DNA of 64,000 nucleotides from Pardosa pseudoannulata (GCA_032207245.1 CM063502.1:139070173-139134172); one strand, 5' to 3'; shown: positions 15,991 through 30,120, counted from the first letter of the stretch. Notes: generated from the letters alone by a model not told the origin. Made by a program: numbers and translations.

Positions 15991-16588
15991 TTATTATCTC
16001 ATATTAAGTATTGACTTATAAAGTAAAATTTTATAAGTAAATACTTAATATGTTAAAGTGTATTATATTATTGAAAATTATTGAGGTGGTGAAATAATAT
16101 TGAATTTATGAAATGAAATACACCGCAATGTTATTTCAGTCTGATTCTTAATTTATTACTAAATTGTAAATTTTTTGTAAAACTTCAATGACATTTAGAA
16201 TATATATTTACATAAAAGATTCTCTTCGTGAAATTATTACTTTAAATTAACGCACTTTTTTAATAACACACATTTTTATATGTACACACTACTTGAAGCA
16301 AAGAATTTTACTACACTACTAAAAACTTTTATCCCGATAAAATTTGTTAAAAATTCTGAATTACATTTTCTTATAGTTTTCTTTTGTTAGATCGCTCAGA
16401 ATTTACCTCTGGCCCTGAAAGAATGTATCACAAAGCGGAAGGATAAAATCATTTCCTGCATCTCTTTATTACTTTGAGTAAGAGGTACTCATAATCCCCC
16501 AGTTAAATACGAATATGAAAAATTAAGTGTTACTACTTTTTGCTGCATATACTGCGCAATTGTTTCTAACACTTGCCTCAGCATTTAC
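15991..16588 (+). repeat. Tandem duplication R2, copy 2 (598 bp)
   Basis: Starts with the same TTATTATCTCATATTAAGTA as copy 1 and ends ACTTGCCTCAGCATTTAC. The beginning of a third unit (TTATTGTCTCATAC) is visible at 16589. The copies are clearly diverged, so the duplication is old. Confidence 0.75.
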
Positions 16589-16602
16589 TTATTGTCTCAT
16601 AC

Positions 16603-18190
16603 GAGTTGATGTCTTTCCTGAACAAAATGGGTTAAGTTGAAAACCGTTACCTTTAAAAGTTGGATGAGATTACTAAACTCATCGCTAAACAAGAGAAATA
16701 GACTGTATCTGATCATATCTACTTTTTAGAGATACTTTTTAATCGCATTTTTCAAAAAAATATTTTTTCCTTTATATTGTATAAGACTAAATTTCTTGCA
16801 CAGAGGATAGTGAAGATATGTAATATGGTTTTCTCATGTACAATATTTTAAATCAGTATGTTATTAAAAAGCCAAAATCTGGCAAAGATCTAGATTACTA
16901 ATTTACTAAAAATGATTGAACAATAAATATTTATATTTTCTGTTGAAATTTACTCAGTTTTATATAAAATTATTTTCATTGAAAAAAAGAATGCATAGAT
17001 AATATTTTCAATAGATGTTTTTCCTTTTATTTACTAATTTTAAGTAAACAAATTCCTCATTACTTAAGCTTATTGTCATTTATGTAGCAGCGAATTGGTC
17101 TTTTTTTAATTTCATGTAATAAAATATCATAGATTTTTCGGTAATTTAGTCACAATATTTTAAGTTTCATCGCTTTTATCACATTGCTTGTGCTATAGTA
17201 AACTCGTTTAAAAGATAATAAATATTTTATAGAGGAATGCTTATTTTTTCCATGTTACAGGGAATAATCTGTTAATCTATGAATTAAGAAATTAGCAATT
17301 TATGATTTAAGGTAAAAAAATAAGAGGCTTTTAAGTAATCCCTTTCTGACTTCATGTCAGAATTCAGTACAGCTTTAAGCAAAACCCGTACCTCTGTGAC
17401 AGATTATCTTTCATTACAATGTTAATTCTAGCATTAACATTGTTGTTCACATTTCAGTTTCAATTATAAATTAAGTTTCCCACATAAATAACTTTTAAAA
17501 GACGTAGTTATAGACCTTTGAGAAACTTTCCTTTGACAGGAGAAGGTTTATGAATCTAAAGTAGCATTTATAATTCAAAATCCTCCTGAAGTTGAAAAGC
17601 TATGCACAAAGCTTTCAAATCAATATTGGTTTTTAGTTAAATGCTTTGTTCGTCAATCCATAACGTTTCTATAATCATGTACTAAGTTGAAATGTACTTC
17701 TTAATAGTATGTTTATAAGCACATATACATAAATATTCAATATTCTAATTGTGAATCAAATCAAAATATATCGCATTTAAATTGTTTTATAAGGTTCCTA
17801 AGTCTGATAAAGTTTTGTTAGTAAAGTTTTAAACTGTGTTAGATTTTGAAAAGCTGTTTTGTTTTACAAAAAAATACGATATGAATCAGCCAAAACTTCA
17901 TACTCTGCTGAAATTTTATTCAACAAATAGCATTTATTTCACTGGAAAAATAATTTAGTGTTAATATTTATGTAATTCTCTTGTATTCTATTATATGTAG
18001 TATGTAAAAACATTAGTTTTCTCATACTTAATTTTCTATAGTTCTTACAGTATTATTTCCAAAGCCTGAATTATTCTGCTTAATGATGATGCATGATTAA
18101 TAAATTCCTAGCTGTTACATTTTCTAAAGTATTTAGGCAAGCTGTAAACTCACCTTATTCTGGCGAACTATTGAATGAAGTTAGCAGCAA
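16603..18190. other. AT-rich noncoding DNA
   Basis: No gene. A short perfect inverted repeat CAATGTTAAT/ATTAACATTG lies at 17417-17442. Confidence 0.5.
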
Positions 18191-18395
18191 TGTAACGCGT
18201 GGCTTCGTGTAATTCTTTTTGAGGTTGGTTCGAGTCTCGTGAATGGACACACACTCGAAGGTTGTTACACCCTTAACGGTGTAACACACTGATGGACTGA
18301 AGCCTGGAGGTATCCGCAAAAGGTCATCCATTTTGACTCGTTGACCGATATTTGAGCACGGAGTATCTAACTTCCCGGCAAATAGGTTAGTTTCA
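18190..18395 (+). repeat. Candidate second tRNA-derived SINE family
   Basis: Less AT-rich block with a B-box-like GGTTCGAGTCTC (18223-18234), followed by a perfect inverted pair TTACACC..GGTGTAA (about 18264-18285). The A box is unclear and there is no second copy in the window. Confidence 0.4.
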
Positions 18396-18605
18396 TCCTT
18401 TTCATATTCTGTAGAAAACTGCTTCGTTATTTACAATATTTTAGACAGATTCATCTGAAAATTATTTTATTATAAACCTACATATATTTTACTCTTAAAT
18501 TTTAGTTTAATTTTCCCTCAAAGTTTTGACTCGTGTTATTTATATAATTTTATCGAAATTCCATGACCTTTCAGATATTTTAAGGAAGATAACTATCCTA
18601 ACTGC

Positions 18606-18755
18606 TATCAAATGATAGCCGAATAGGTAAGCTGCTGCTCTTTGGTACTGGAGTTTGAAGTTTGAATCCTGTGATGGCATGGATGTTCGTAACCATTCAA
18701 AATCCATTTTCTACAGTAGGTATATCAGTACATTAGACCATAGCAATTCAAGCAC
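18606..18755 (+). repeat. SINE family 1, degraded nearly full-length copy
   Basis: Head GATAGCCGAATAGG (A-box relic), CTTTGGTACTGGAGTTTG, GGCATGGATGTTCGTAACC and a remnant of the 3' part. Confidence 0.75.
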
Positions 18756-18759
18756 AACT

Positions 18760-20500
18760 AGTTACCAAAGATGGGAAATATGTGGCCATGAAGTCATATG
18801 CAACCTCAATGGTCTTTTTGTAGGGTTTTCATAAAAGCGAGCTCTTTCATTAATTAATATTTAATATGTAAATTATGGCAACAGGAAAATTAACAGAATT
18901 AAATAAAGAATGATATGAATGTAAGTTTCAGTGACTACTGGTGGTAAAAGTCAATTGTATGTTTCCAATGTTAACTCCACCTAGAGCAAAATCGTAGCAC
19001 TAGTATTTAAAGTGATAGCTAAATATGTAGTTGATTACATAGTTAATTACCACTTTATGTAGTAGTTTTATCATTAATTGAAGATATAACTAAAGATTAA
19101 CATTATAAGTTATTACCATTATGCGAATACTTTTGTATTCACGTAATGGTAATAACAGGTTCCGCTCGACAACCCGTAGACATCCCCATTGTCCAGTCGA
19201 CATCCATACGAAATCCTAGATGTGGACTAATTTCACGAATTAGAGTTAGGATCACCTAGAATCATTATCGGATCAGCGATGTAGATAATTCAATTAGTAA
19301 TTCAAATCTCATTCTAAATATTCATAATTTTTAGTTTATGAAAGTGTCCTCTTTAGCCCCTAATTTACGTTATCTGAAATGTTGTCAAAAGGATAACAAT
19401 ATAGTAGTTCATCAGTAACTACCCTAACAGCAAACAAATTCCATTGGACATCAGATCACTGTTTGTAAAATTCATTAACGTCTCTGGAACATCGAGGCTG
19501 TCAAATGAAAGTCCAGATAAAACTTTTGTGCAGTGAGGATTAAATGTATTAGATTTTTTTTCAGTTAGAGAAGATTTAAATAATGTCAATATACTTCAGC
19601 AGAGAAATGCTCTGCAATTCTTTGTCGTTTCTTAATTCATTACAAACATGAAAGATATAAATATTTTCAACTCAATTTCTGAATGTAATAGTATATCTAT
19701 TGCCTTTCCAAACATTTTTTAGTTATAAAATTTATAAATATAACCTCTATTCTTTTGAATCTTAAATTTATTTACGTTGATTAAGGTTAAATTTTAAAGA
19801 TTTTATGTTTACTTTTCAATTAGATTATATCTTATGAAGTATGCAGTTAATATTTGCAGAATTTAAAAGATGTCAATTTTGAGAACTGTGGATTCGAAGT
19901 CTGTGAACTGAATTCAATAGCAAACATAAATTATTGAAGTAGGTCATAAGTTATATATATCGATTTCGGCTTTCAAATAATAGTGCTAGCAGATTCAAAT
20001 TAGCAATTTATTTGAATTGTTTTCATTGCTTCCATGCGGAGTTCTTCCTAATGAATATTTAATATTATATTAAAATTGAAAAAATGCGTTATGCAGATAA
20101 ATTTAACAAGCTTGAATATTAAAGAAAAATTAAGCTTAAAAATATTTTTGTTTAGATAAAACTTCTGTTGTTAAACGAAATTATCATTAAAATCAACATA
20201 AGAGCCTCTAGAATATATGTGTTTACACATAAATATGTTCTTGCTTACCATTGATTCCTAAGTGATTGCTTTTATACTGCTTGAAAATAATTTTCAAATT
20301 CAAAATTAACCTCGTAATATATGAAAATCAACTAAGTAAGAAACACAGCAAAATCAATGACAGAGTTAAAATCTAGAAGGGAAAACAAATCATTTTTTTC
20401 GATTAAATTTATCAATTAGCATTAAAAGACATTTAGCATTTTTTTCCTTTACAAGTTTGAAACATAATCAATATATTGTCTTTCAGATCAATACTTATAA
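18760..20500. other. AT-rich noncoding DNA with one imperfect hairpin
   Basis: GTTATTACCATTATGCGAATA (19109-19129) pairs with 19136-19156 at 19 of 21 positions around a 6-nt loop. A less AT-rich patch at 19150-19300 has no recognisable content. Confidence 0.5.
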
Positions 20501-20504
20501 AATT

Positions 20505-20830
20505 GGTTCACCTTAACATGGATAATTTTCCAAGTGATCGTTGTAGTCACTCGTTGTTTAGGTCCAAGACTGTTTCTTTATCAGGATGGTTGATCTAAGC
20601 TAATCTCAATTCAATTTTACAAGACCTGCTCCTCTAGATGTCGCTGAGGCTATAACCTCTCCTCTTTTTTTCTCTAGCCCCTTCATCTTTTTCTCTGTCC
20701 TTCTTTCTGTGTATGTCCCTCCGTCCCAGAAAGAGTGAATTGTGCTAGACTGTTTGGGCGTATCAATAAAGTCCAGATTTTCTGAGTACTGGAAAGCAAT
20801 TATGGGTACCACATCTAAATATGACATATA
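20505..20830. other. Less AT-rich segment, possible solo LTR
   Basis: Pyrimidine-rich plus strand with an AATAAA-containing TATCAATAAAGTCCAG near its 3' side, a layout seen in LTRs. No second copy and no target duplication are visible. The 73-codon minus-strand frame across it is rich in Glu, Lys and Arg and not recognisable. Confidence 0.2.
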
Positions 20831-21099
20831 TAAGAAGTTAAAATTTAAAATTACTGTAAAACTTTTTATGAAGATTCATAGTTCAGAGTAAAGTGAAAAT
20901 TATATAATTTGCAATAGTAAAATGATAGTTACTTAAAATATATACAATTTTGTGTGTGGAGAAAAACACTGGCAGATTTTTCACACTATCATTTACATAT
21001 GTTTTCACCAATTTTCCAAAAGTAAACTCTCTTATAAATTCGAAATTTTAGACCAGAAAGCAGTTTTTCTCCCTAAAGTGGCGTGATGTTACATTATGA

Positions 21100-21292
21100 A
21101 GTTCTGGGTGACTCAATCTGTGGATAGGTAGGGAAGTTGGTCGTTCAAGCCTGCATCTTAATCTTATTCCCGTTGACTCTTTTACTCTGTCCTTGAGTCT
21201 CAGAGTCGGATCGCTTCAATTGTTACTTTTCTTTGTAAATCCTCCACCCCTCCAAAATAAAATAAATAAATAAAATTAGATAAATAAAAACT
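21100..21292 (+). repeat. Candidate retroposed short element with an (AAAT)n tail
   Basis: A B-box-like GTTCAAGCC (21143-21151), a pyrimidine-rich body and a tail of AAATAAATAAAT units. Single copy, so tentative. Confidence 0.35.
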
Positions 21293-21450
21293 ATTATCAA
21301 AGTCTGAAGAACTCTATTTTCCCCTGATGAATTTATGGGTTGGCCCAAGCTTATGATATTTATGAAGCGTATTTCCCTTTCAAGGGTTATCGAAAACTTT
21401 TCACCATGTTTGCTCGAAGTTTTCTTTCAGTGACCATTTTAAATTGCTTC

Positions 21451-21471
21451 AGATATATATATATGTGTATA

Positions 21472-21513
<42 letters not shown>

Positions 21514-21541
21514 CACAAAAGATATATATATATATATATAT
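21451..21541. repeat. (TA)n microsatellite
   Basis: Two TA blocks separated by CACACCACAAAAG. Confidence 0.95.
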
Positions 21542-21880
21542 ATGACATGGATGAGTGATTAAGGTATATGAAAGACACATTTCATATATAAAGACTTCTT
21601 TATTGTAATCCTTCTGTTCATGGCTATGCCATTTAGATACCCTTTGTTCTCATAATTTGTCACGACAAGCGTAGAGGATGTTATCAGCCCGAGTTATTCT
21701 CAGAACTGACTCTTTTGTCGTTGCTACCTAAGCAAAATCCCTATGTCTACTTCCGAGCCGGCTTTTTCACTCTTTATCGTTCCGTTCGAGGGTGTATCTT
21801 TCTTCTATTACGCTATCGTTACTTAGTTCTGGCTATTTTTTAATTATAACTCGCTTAATTTTTAACCCCCATTTTTAAGC

Positions 21881-23015
<1,135 letters not shown>

Positions 23016-23019
23016 AATG

Positions 23020-23316
23020 TAGTCTCCACACTATGGCCAATTGTTTACCACTTCCTGATGGTGGCCTTGAACGATGGTTCACGGGTTGCATCCACACGCT
23101 GGGCCACTAAATGAGCCGAGGGCTTGGATTCGTCCATAGGATCTACTCAGCACTTTAACTGCGCATCTGGCTGCCTGGAGATCATTGGAGGAAAACCGAC
23201 TCCGAAGCCATTATTCGCCATCGATATTTTATCGTCTGCCGCCAACTACCACGTTAAACCATACCCCCTCCATACGGTGATAATAGCCTGCAGTGGACCA
23301 TAGTGTGAAGGGGCCT
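23020..23316. mobile_element. Candidate terminal-inverted-repeat MITE (~295 bp)
   Basis: CCACACTATGGCCAATTG near the left end (23026-23043) mirrors CAGTGGACCATAGTGTGA near the right end (23291-23308). The shared core CACACTATGG is exact. The interior is markedly less AT-rich than the flanks. The outermost bases (right end GGCCCC in reverse) resemble PIF/Harbinger-type ends, but the target duplication is not clear, so the superfamily is open. Confidence 0.5.
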
Positions 23317-23319
23317 TTA

Positions 23320-25390
23320 TACAGAATATGTTATAGATTTTTCCTTCCTCCCTCTGCGAATTTTCTGAACCCATCTTCAATATCAGCGGAGGGAATTTCC
23401 CCTTTTGTTAAATGTCGGAACTATAACTCTTTATCGTAAAAAACAAAATGTTAACAGAAACCTACGTATACTGTAAAAAAATGAAAATTATTTCAATTTT
23501 TATCACGTGACATGATATATGCAACTCGAAAATTTTAGATAGGTTTACATAACATTATTGAAAAAATATTGCTCAATGTGCAACACATGAGAGTGAAAGC
23601 TTTAATGGTATTCCATTCTCAATTTAAGTACAGTTTTATGAAAATTTGTAAAAGGATAATAGAGGTATAATTCAAATTTGTTACTCATGTTTTTTAACCT
23701 ACCAATATGTTGCACAATAGTAGTTGATCTCATTATATTAACAAGTAGTCTGAAGGCAATATACATACAAGCAGCAATCATTATGGCTAAAAAGTAATAA
23801 TAATATGCATTAAGGAAGCTGAATATATTGGAGTCAGTCAATTATGCGTTAAATTAGAGAACAAATAAAATAGGAAATTTAATTTCACGTATTAACCCTT
23901 AATTTGGTCCGTTACAACGAACAATCAAATAAATAAAATCTTTATTATAAATATATATTTTTATCGATAGAATATAATATATTAAATATATTATATATTA
24001 TTATTATTAATTATTATTATTATTATTATTATTTATTATTATTATTATTTAAATTATTATTATTATTGTTATTATTATTTATTTAAATATATTTTTAATC
24101 GATATTTGAAAAAAAATCTTGTAAAATTAAGTGTTAAACCTTTTGAATTTTTGTCTTTTTTCGTGAATAAGGGAAGATTTCTCACGTTATCTGGACCTCC
24201 TATTTAACAATCACTTTCCTCACTTGAAACTACAAAGTTAACACTTTATTAAAATCTTGTATCTAAATACAAAGACACCTTACACTAAAAAAAAAAAAAT
24301 GAAGCCAGTTACTAGAAATACAGAAGTAACCTCACATTCTATGAGTTGGATGCAAAACAGAAGACGAAAAATATGCATGAAATAATTCCCAGAAATAAAA
24401 ATAACCTCAAATGCAGAGACATTCAGTCCGTTTGTGCTTCAAAGCGCTGGAATCGAAGATTCGATTCCTTCTCCCAGCGAGTGGTCGCGTGACGTACTCA
24501 GTTGTTTTTGCACTCAGTAAACTTGTTCGCATATTTTTATATTTTCTATTTCAGTAGGAACAATAGACGTTAATTACCATTCCTTAGTATTCGTAAAGAA
24601 AAACTGGTTAGAGAAATAGAGAATGGGAATAAATTCTAGATTTCTTATTGTTGCAAAGAATGGATATTTTTTAAGAACTCGGAAATAATGCAGGAGCCAC
24701 AGAGAATTTTAAATGTTGAAAATGGTGTTTGAGATATAATATTCATATTAACCAAATACAACAAAATTAATTATTATTAAATTAACCAAAAGCATCTTTT
24801 GATGAAATATAATACTTTTCAAGGCATAAACCTTTATTATAACAGTCTTTGGGATTCTTCAAAAAATGAAAGTTCTGTTTATTTTAGAAAAAAACCTTTA
24901 GAATCTTCCGCACTACCCGAACCGTAAATAAAAAAAAGTCTAATAAATAATTTTTTTTTTTTAGGTTTTCCATGTATAGCAATTGCTTGTAATATCAATA
25001 AATATAATGAGAATATTCTAATATCATCAATACTTTCCTTAAAATAATAATAAAAGTTTCTTTTTTAAATTTGGAATGATTTTTTAATAGTTATTGATGT
25101 CATATTTATTAAGAAGTTAATTTTTACTGTAGACAAAATTAACTTCTCAATTTTGACTGTAGTTTAAAATATAAAATGTTTTAAACAGTTTCCGTCATTT
25201 TACCTGCTACAGATAGTAGTGAAAATTTTTGTTTTCAGAAAAAAATGCTGATTTGTTACGGGTACAAATCTAACGTTAAACTTTTTTCCTCTAAGCAATC
25301 GGTTTACATTAATATGAAAATAACTTTATTTCTTAATTTTACTTTTTAATTGCATCAAAACTACTACACTGAGCTTGACTATTTTACCCC
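23320..25390. other. AT-rich noncoding DNA; possible tRNA-like relic near 24.45 kb
   Basis: GATTCGATTCC at 24460-24470 resembles a B box within a less AT-rich patch (24420-24510). No A box at proper spacing and no cloverleaf were found. Confidence 0.4.
23985..24090. repeat. (ATT)n microsatellite
   Basis: ATT trinucleotide run with a few interruptions. Confidence 0.95.
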
Positions 25391-25394
25391 ACGC

Positions 25395-26220
<826 letters not shown>

Positions 26221-26934
26221 ATAAAAAGTATTTATAGATTTTTGGTAGTTTAATATAAAAGTTTCTGTCCTTTTTAGTCTCAATTTTTACAGCTTCTTTA
26301 ATAACCTCTGACTTTATCAAATTATTTAGTTTTCTTATATCAAGTAATATTTTTAGAAAAATGAAAATTTTAATCCAAATGAAAAACTAATGAAATTCTT
26401 TTACCCGCAAAATTACTTTTGAAATATGTATTTTAGAAACTAAAATTTTATATCAACCTGAATCTATCTTTTCTTAAACTCAAAACTTTTCTCATATTTT
26501 ACTCAAAAGTTTCTCATATTTTAGAGTAAAAAAAATAAAAATGCTAAAATACTGAAAATTTAAATAAAAAGTGTTTTTCAGGCTATAATATTAAAATATA
26601 TTGCTCGTAAGGTTCATAGAACAAAAGTTATAATTTTATAAATAACTTTTCTTTGAGATGAGAAGTTAGTTTCTAATTTACGTGTTTCAAAAGCTATTTT
26701 GAAGGTAATTGAATTTAATTTTTTCCCTTGGTGTATATATTTTAATGTTTTTAAATGTATTGCTTCATATGGAAAAACTAAGCACTTTTTAATAAAGTCG
26801 GACTATTATTAATGATCTTGAAAATATGTTTACATATATTACTTTATATCGAATTAAAAATAGTCTGTCATAATGAAGAACGCTTTAGCTCGAAATGTAC
26901 TATATTTTATTAAAGTGATTCAGAAAAAACTCCA

Positions 26935-27420
26935 CAATTTGTTATTATGGAAATTGAAATACTCATGCATCTTAGTGTGAAGTCATCATCGAGATCAATT
27001 TAAAAACTACAGACAATACAAAATTTTTCTTCAATAAAATAAAGGTTTAAAAAGTTTTTCATAGCGATTTATATGCAACATTTGATCCCTGAGTTATTTT
27101 TCTTTATCGGAGTTCCTCTAGGATTCAAAGAAAGAGAAAGTAAAAATCTAAATACTTTTTTCTTCTCTGGGAAGTGAATACAATCTGGGGGTTGTGGCAT
27201 TTTGCATAAAAGAGATATTGTATGCGGCACTCATTTTTTCAACTATAAATTCGGTAAATTTCTCCAACTGTTTTCTTTCAGCCTTGATTTCCCTTTTAAG
27301 TTGAATAGACCCTGAGCAATTGCAATTAACCAAAATATTCTTACCTTTCACGAAATACAAGACATCAATTGGAAAAGATGAAAACCTGACCACTAAGATT
27401 CTATAGTTAATAAGCAAATA
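26935..27420 (+). repeat. Triplicated unit R3, copy 2
   Basis: TATATGCAACATTTGATCCC, GGAGTTCCTCTAGGATT, AAAAGAGATATTGTATGC and CAACCTG-type blocks align with copies 1 and 3. A minus-strand frame of 89 codons (27148-27417) is broken in both other copies, so it is not evidence of a gene. Confidence 0.75.
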
Positions 27421-27452
27421 TCTTAGTATAGAAATTTTTAATCGCGTTCATT

Positions 27453-27535
27453 TGAACACTGGGATCGGGTACTGCTTACGAAAAAGGGTGCCAGGCACTC
27501 ACCTATACACTTCGTCTTGAACTTACACAAAAAAT
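27453..27535. repeat. Dispersed repeat R4, copy 1
   Basis: AACACTGGGATCGGGTACTG and CACTTCGTCTTGAAC recur, diverged, at 41083-41175. Less AT-rich than the surroundings; class unknown. Confidence 0.4.
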
Positions 27536-28234
27536 AATAAGAAACAAAACCTCTTTTTTCTTACATTAATACTAAAACAGCTTTTCCTTCTACTTTTCTT
27601 CTCCCAAGAATTTGATTTAATTTATTTTATACAATCAACATCAATCAGGAATGGCTCATGAGTATTTTTTTATTTTGTTTTATTGTTGCAGAGTGAACTG
27701 TTCCGTGGTAAATATTTCAAAAACTAATCCTTAGGATAAGCTGTTTGCCACTGAGAAATAAAAAATAAATAAATAAATTGACAGGTATTGGGTAGTACAA
27801 AAGGTGTATCACTAGAAGAATCCTCATCTAACAGAAACAAAGACTTCTTGAAGAATGAAAGAGAAAGAAAGAAAGATGGGCAGAGACAGGTAATTGGCCT
27901 CTTGTAAGAAATTAGGATTAACTGATGAATGTGAATCGCATTCTTTTACTAGATTTATCAAAATCTGACCAATAGTGATCAAAATTATAATTTTCAAAAA
28001 AAAAATTATAAATTTATACAACCCGTAACTGACACATCTAATGTACTCTATAACATGGTTTATAAATTAATTTCTACAAAGGTTCTTTCAAGAAGGCTCT
28101 TTTAATTTATATTTTAAAAATCAATTACAGAAAAATATTTCATTACTAAATTTCTTTCGCATTTTTGATATTTCGTACTTTGATATTGCTACTGTGACCT
28201 CTCAGAAGCTTTAAATTATTAAAGTAATCTTGGG

Positions 28235-28735
28235 TAATCTTCATAGTATATTAATATGGAGCTTGAAACACTCGAACATCTTAGGGTCAAGTTTCTTTCC
28301 CAATCATTTTAAAAACTACGGAATGTTTTTAATTTTTCTTCCTTCATCATCTACCCACTAAAGTATAAAAAAGCTTTTTGCAGAGATTTAATATGCAACA
28401 TTTGATCCCTGGGTCATTTTTCTTAATCGGAGTTCCTCTACGATTTAAAGAAAGAGAAAGGACAAATTTCAATACTTTTTCCTTTTCAGGGAACTGGATA
28501 CAAACTGGGCGTAGTGGCCTTTTTCCCTAAAAGAGAAATCGTATGCAATACTTGTTTTGTCCACTATAAAATCGGTAAGTTGCTCCAATTAGTTTCGTTC
28601 AACCTAGATTTCACTTCCAAGTTCAAAAGTCTCCGAATGAATGTTGTTACCCAAAATACCCGTACGTCTTACGAAACATAAGGCGTCAAACGGAAAGGTT
28701 GAAGACCTGACCCTAAGCGTTTTCTTACATTCCCT
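28235..28735 (+). repeat. Triplicated unit R3, copy 3
   Basis: Closest to the inferred ancestral unit: TTTAATATGCAACATTTGAT, GGAGTTCCTCTACG, CCCTAAAAGAGAAATCG, GTAAGTTGCTCCAATTAG. Spacing from copy 2 is about 1.3 kb, and from copy 1 to copy 2 about 1.54 kb. Confidence 0.75.
28490..28574 (+). other. Exon-like segment in R3 copy 3 (unproven)
   Basis: An 85-nt stretch sits between a strong acceptor (ACTTTTTCCTTTTCAG, ending 28489) and a strong donor (GTAAGT at 28575). It has one open frame of 28 codons, beginning Gly-Thr-Gly-Tyr-Lys-Leu-Gly and including Cys-Asn-Thr-Cys. The equivalent acceptor is lost in copies 1 and 2, and both have frame-breaking indels. It could be a real exon of an undetected gene, a dead one, or chance. 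No partner exon was found. Confidence 0.25.
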
Positions 28736-28789
28736 TCTCGTTTACAGGTCATAATTAACGGTAACGGTAACTGCTCGCGGATCTCGATA

Positions 28790-29085
28790 CGGACAGGGCT
28801 CGAAAGTTTCCTCTCGCTGTGTTTCCCTTTTATTTTTTACTGAGCGTGAACAAAGACGTAATGCTGCGCGTGTAAGTCACTTAATCATTTACTGGATGGA
28901 AAGCTCTGAAACGTCATCTTTCGAAGTCTACGGTACATTTTCTTTACGAAGATCTATGTAAACGCTTTTTGCCTGATTGATTTCAATTGGAATAGTTAAA
29001 TCTATTGACATTTTAATCCTAGAAATCAAATGAGAATTGTACATCAAAAATATAGGAAATAAAATTTTCCAATATGTTTTAATAA
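28790..29085 (+). repeat. Left LTR-like repeat of a decayed Gypsy element
   Basis: Blocks TTACTGAGCGTGAA, CAAAGACGTA, TTAATCATTTACTGGATGG, GATTTCAATTGGAATAG, AATGAGAATTGTACATCAAAA and ATTTTCCAATATG recur in order at 29845-30115. The 5' boundary is not fixed. Confidence 0.5.
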
Positions 29086-29333
29086 TTAAAATAGCTAAAA
29101 ATAAAATTAAATTAAATTATGCTTAAAATGTCTAAAATCTTTTTATGTGACAAAACCATCAAATGTTTTCCTAATATGTTATGGTACCTTTAAAATCAAC
29201 TTTTATAAGATACCTAATGTATTTTGTAAAATTTGGATACACATGCTTAAGATGAAAAATCAAGTATAATTGTTATTCTTTACTTTTTTTAGTTAGATAA
29301 ATCTTTGTGATTAGATGACCACTAATTGAAGTT

Positions 29334-29790
29334 AAGTATTTGGATTATGTTTTTAATAAGCTAGGAGTGAAGCAAGATCCTGAATAAGTGAAACGACCTT
29401 AAATTTGAAAATTTAAAATAATGAAAAAGAACTTCAGAGAATTTTAGGTATGATTAATTTCTTTAGAAAATGTATTCCTAATATGTTTAAAAGTACGGCT
29501 CCTTTAAGAGAGTTACTTAACGCTAATGTTTATGGGGATTGTTTACCTGTACATACAAAAATTCTTAATGAATTAAAATACAAAATGAATAAATCCCTAG
29601 TACTTGAAACGTTCGATTCCAACAAACTAATTGTACAACAATGTGATAGTTTAAAAAAATGGTTGCTGTTTACTCAAGAAGGTCAACCGATTATTTAAGC
29701 TTCTCTAAATTTACCTAATGCTGAACTAAATTATGCCAAACTTGAAAGAAGAAAATTTAAGAATTATTTTATTGCTGTTAAATAATTTAT
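29334..29790 (+). pseudogene. Broken Ty3/Gypsy retrotransposon pol fragment (reverse transcriptase end, RNase H start)
   Basis: In three pieces the translation follows the Gypsy pol region that links reverse transcriptase to RNase H: a KYLDYVF..GVKQDPE motif at 29334-29384, then ELQRILGMINFFRK at 29429-29473, then TAPLRELL, the RNase H entry QCDS.. at 29638-29649, EGQPI, and LPNAELNYAKLE after a stop. In-frame stops and at least one frameshift separate the pieces. The protease, the catalytic part of reverse transcriptase and the integrase are absent. The family assignment rests on motif order, known for K02A2.6-like polyproteins. It is dead and cannot make a working enzyme. Confidence 0.8.
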
Positions 29791-29799
29791 ATATAGTAG

Positions 29800-30120
29800 G
29801 AAAGCGAATGTACATATCAAATTTGTAATTTCTGTTTTATCGCTATCTGTAACTGAGTGTTAATTACGTTAATAAAGAATACAACATATAACAAATGTAT
29901 CTCTAGTAAATTAATCATTTATTGGGTGAATAATTCTGTAATATCCTCGATTTCAATATAGGTTATATTTTTCTTATGAAGACGTATTTTAACTGAGTTT
30001 TTCTGATATGAATCTTTGATTCTTTTGTGTTTAAAAACCCATTCTCCAACATAACGTACAAATGAAGAATTGTGTATCAAAATTGAGGGGAATGTAATTT
30101 CCATTTGGAAAATACATTCA
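29800..30120 (+). repeat. Right LTR-like repeat of the decayed Gypsy element
   Basis: Diverged counterpart of 28790-29085: AACTGAGTGTTAA, AATAAAGAATACAAC, TTAATCATTTATTGGGTG, CGATTTCAATATAGG, AATGAAGAATTGTGTATCAAAA and TTTCCATTTGG. The AATAAA is where an LTR polyadenylation signal would lie. Confidence 0.45.

Noticed and set aside
20606..20827. 73-codon minus-strand frame rich in Glu, Lys and Arg
   Set aside because: Simple reading of a pyrimidine-rich strand. The LTR-like alternative is noted at low confidence.
21550..21860. Possible minus-strand solo LTR between two TA arrays
   Set aside because: Only an AATAAA and a TGTCGTGACA-like edge support it, with no second copy or target duplication.
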